Source: Actinomadura macrotermitis (lineage in GTDB: Bacteria; Actinomycetota; Actinomycetes; Streptosporangiales; Streptosporangiaceae). Taken from it: DNA of 64,000 nucleotides. This document shows positions 63,184 to 64,000 of the stretch, in pieces. Position 1 is the first letter of the stretch, and each line of letters begins with the position of its first letter. The stretch spans positions 2,170,001 to 2,234,000 of the forward strand of contig NZ_WEGH01000001.1 in the NCBI RefSeq assembly GCF_009604375.1, read 5' to 3'. The translations under genes were made by a program, and so were the position numbers. Below the pieces are notes generated by a model that made no database searches, was not told the DNA's origin, and was given only the letters and a program-made list of their open reading frames with translations.

Positions 63184-64000
63184 TAGAAGTAGCCCTCCTT
63201 CTTGCGGTCCTCCATGGCGGCCTCGCTGGCCCGGTCGTCGGCGCGGGTCTGGCCGCGCTCGGTGATGCGCGTCGCCGCGATCTCCTCGATGACCTCGTCC
63301 AGGGTGGTCGCGGACGACTTGACCGCGCCGGTGCAGGACGCGTCGCCGACGGTGCGGTAGCGGACGGTGGCGGTGAACGCCGGCTCGTCGTCGCCGCGGT
63401 TGGCGTACTCGATGTCGGCCAGCAGCATGCCGTCGCGCTCGAACACGCGCCGCTCGTGCGCGAAGTAGATCGAGGGCAGCTCCAGCTCCTCGCGCCGGAT
63501 GTAGTCCCAGATGTCCAGCTCGGTCCAGTTGGACAGCGGGAACACCCGCACGTGCTCGCCCTGGCGGATCCGGGTGTTGTACAGGTTCCACAGCTCGGGG
63601 CGCTGGTTCTTGGGGTCCCACTGCCCGAACTCGTCGCGGAAGGACACCACGCGCTCCTTGGCGCGGGCCTTCTCCTCGTCGCGGCGGGCGCCGCCGAACG
63701 CGGCGTCGAAGCGGTGCTCCTCGATCGCGTCCAGCAGCGTGGTGGTCTGCAGCCGGTTGCGGCTGGCGCGGCGGCCGGTCTCCTCCACCACGCGGCCGGC
63801 GTCGATGGAGTCCTGCACCGAGGCGACGACGAGGCGGACGCCGGTCTCGGCGACGCGGCGGTCGCGGTACTCGATGACCTCGGGGAAGTTGTGGCCGGTG
63901 TCGACGTGCATGACGGGGAAGGGCACCGGGGCGGGCCAGAACGCCTTCTGGGCCAGGCGCAGCATCACGATGCTGTCCTTGCCGCCGGAGAACAGCAGGA
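63183..64000 (-). CDS. cysD: Sulfate adenylyltransferase subunit 2, partial (5' end beyond window)
   Basis: 272 visible codons of an N-type ATP pyrophosphatase. The PP-loop SGGKDSIVMLRL is at the window edge, followed by HVDTGHNFPEVIEYRD, RNRLQTTTLLDAIEEHRFDAAFGGARRDEE (split by a loop) and WNLYNTRIRQGEHVRVFPLSNWTELDIWDYI. With CysN it makes adenylyl-sulfate for cysteine synthesis and sulfation. The N-terminal residues before the PP-loop lie outside the window. Confidence 0.95.
   Translation of the reverse strand, partial: LLFSGGKDSIVMLRLAQKAFWPAPVPFPVMHVDTGHNFPEVIEYRDRRVAETGVRLVVASVQDSIDAGRVVEETGRRASRNRLQTTTLLDAIEEHRFDAAFGGARRDEEKARAKERVVSFRDEFGQWDPKNQRPELWNLYNTRIRQGEHVRVFPLSNWTELDIWDYIRREELELPSIYFAHERRVFERDGMLLADIEYANRGDDEPAFTATVRYRTVGDASCTGAVKSSATTLDEVIEEIAATRITERGQTRADDRASEAAMEDRKKEGYF

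Overview
The window is high-GC DNA from an actinomycete. Pointers are GC-rich third codon positions, many GTG and TTG starts, 4-bp start/stop overlaps, a mycothiol-dependent isomerase-family protein, and gene orders shared with mycobacteria (cbs / SGNH esterase / thiolase, and eno / FtsB-like / DUF501 / ppx). A member of Streptosporangiales such as the Actinomadura group is plausible, but that is inference and could be wrong. I saw no insertion sequence, prophage, CRISPR array, rRNA or plasmid origin. No gap between genes exceeds about 260 bp.

Positions 1-13000 hold mostly core genes: a truncated cystathionine beta-synthase, an SGNH hydrolase, a thiolase behind a perfect palindrome, a Bax-inhibitor-like membrane protein, an unusual tRNA-like gene, a divergent cyclopropane-synthase-like methyltransferase next to a type II NADH dehydrogenase, a family-5 uracil-DNA glycosylase, a DUF2510 protein, and the eno to ppx operon read leftward. 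Positions 13000-16000 carry a complete sulfonate-type ABC importer. From 16000 to 25300 come an orphan sensor kinase, BrkB-like membrane protein, LysR regulator and a run of small stress-type genes (ferritin-like, hemerythrin, DUF1622, quinone-oxidoreductase-like), two of which have sigma-B-like promoter candidates. Positions 25300-32900 hold a class A penicillin-binding protein, mazG, a SurA-like lipoprotein and mfd. Next are a TetR/MFS efflux pair and a STAND-type ATPase of unknown role.

Positions 37850-64000 look like a surface-glycan and sulfur region. Two cytidylyltransferases flank a CDP-alcohol phosphotransferase in one overlapping operon. A methyltransferase, an APS kinase with a decayed ATP-sulfurylase domain and a TauE/SafE exporter follow. 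Then come a flippase, a Wzz-like protein, two glycosyltransferases, two paralogous secreted beta-propeller proteins, a beta-helix protein, an O-antigen-ligase/polymerase-like protein and the dTDP-rhamnose genes rmlA, rmlB, rmlC and rmlD. Together these would make, polymerise and export a rhamnose-containing polysaccharide. No initiating sugar-phosphate transferase is visible. The window ends in cysN and a truncated cysD, the working sulfate adenylyltransferase, whose product the APS kinase at 40544 would use.

The best candidates for something new are the tRNA-like gene with C33 and an apparent UAA anticodon, the STAND ATPase with its own palindrome, the cytidylyltransferase / phosphotransferase cassette, the paired propeller proteins in the glycan locus, and a perfect 96-bp tandem duplication between rmlB and rmlD.
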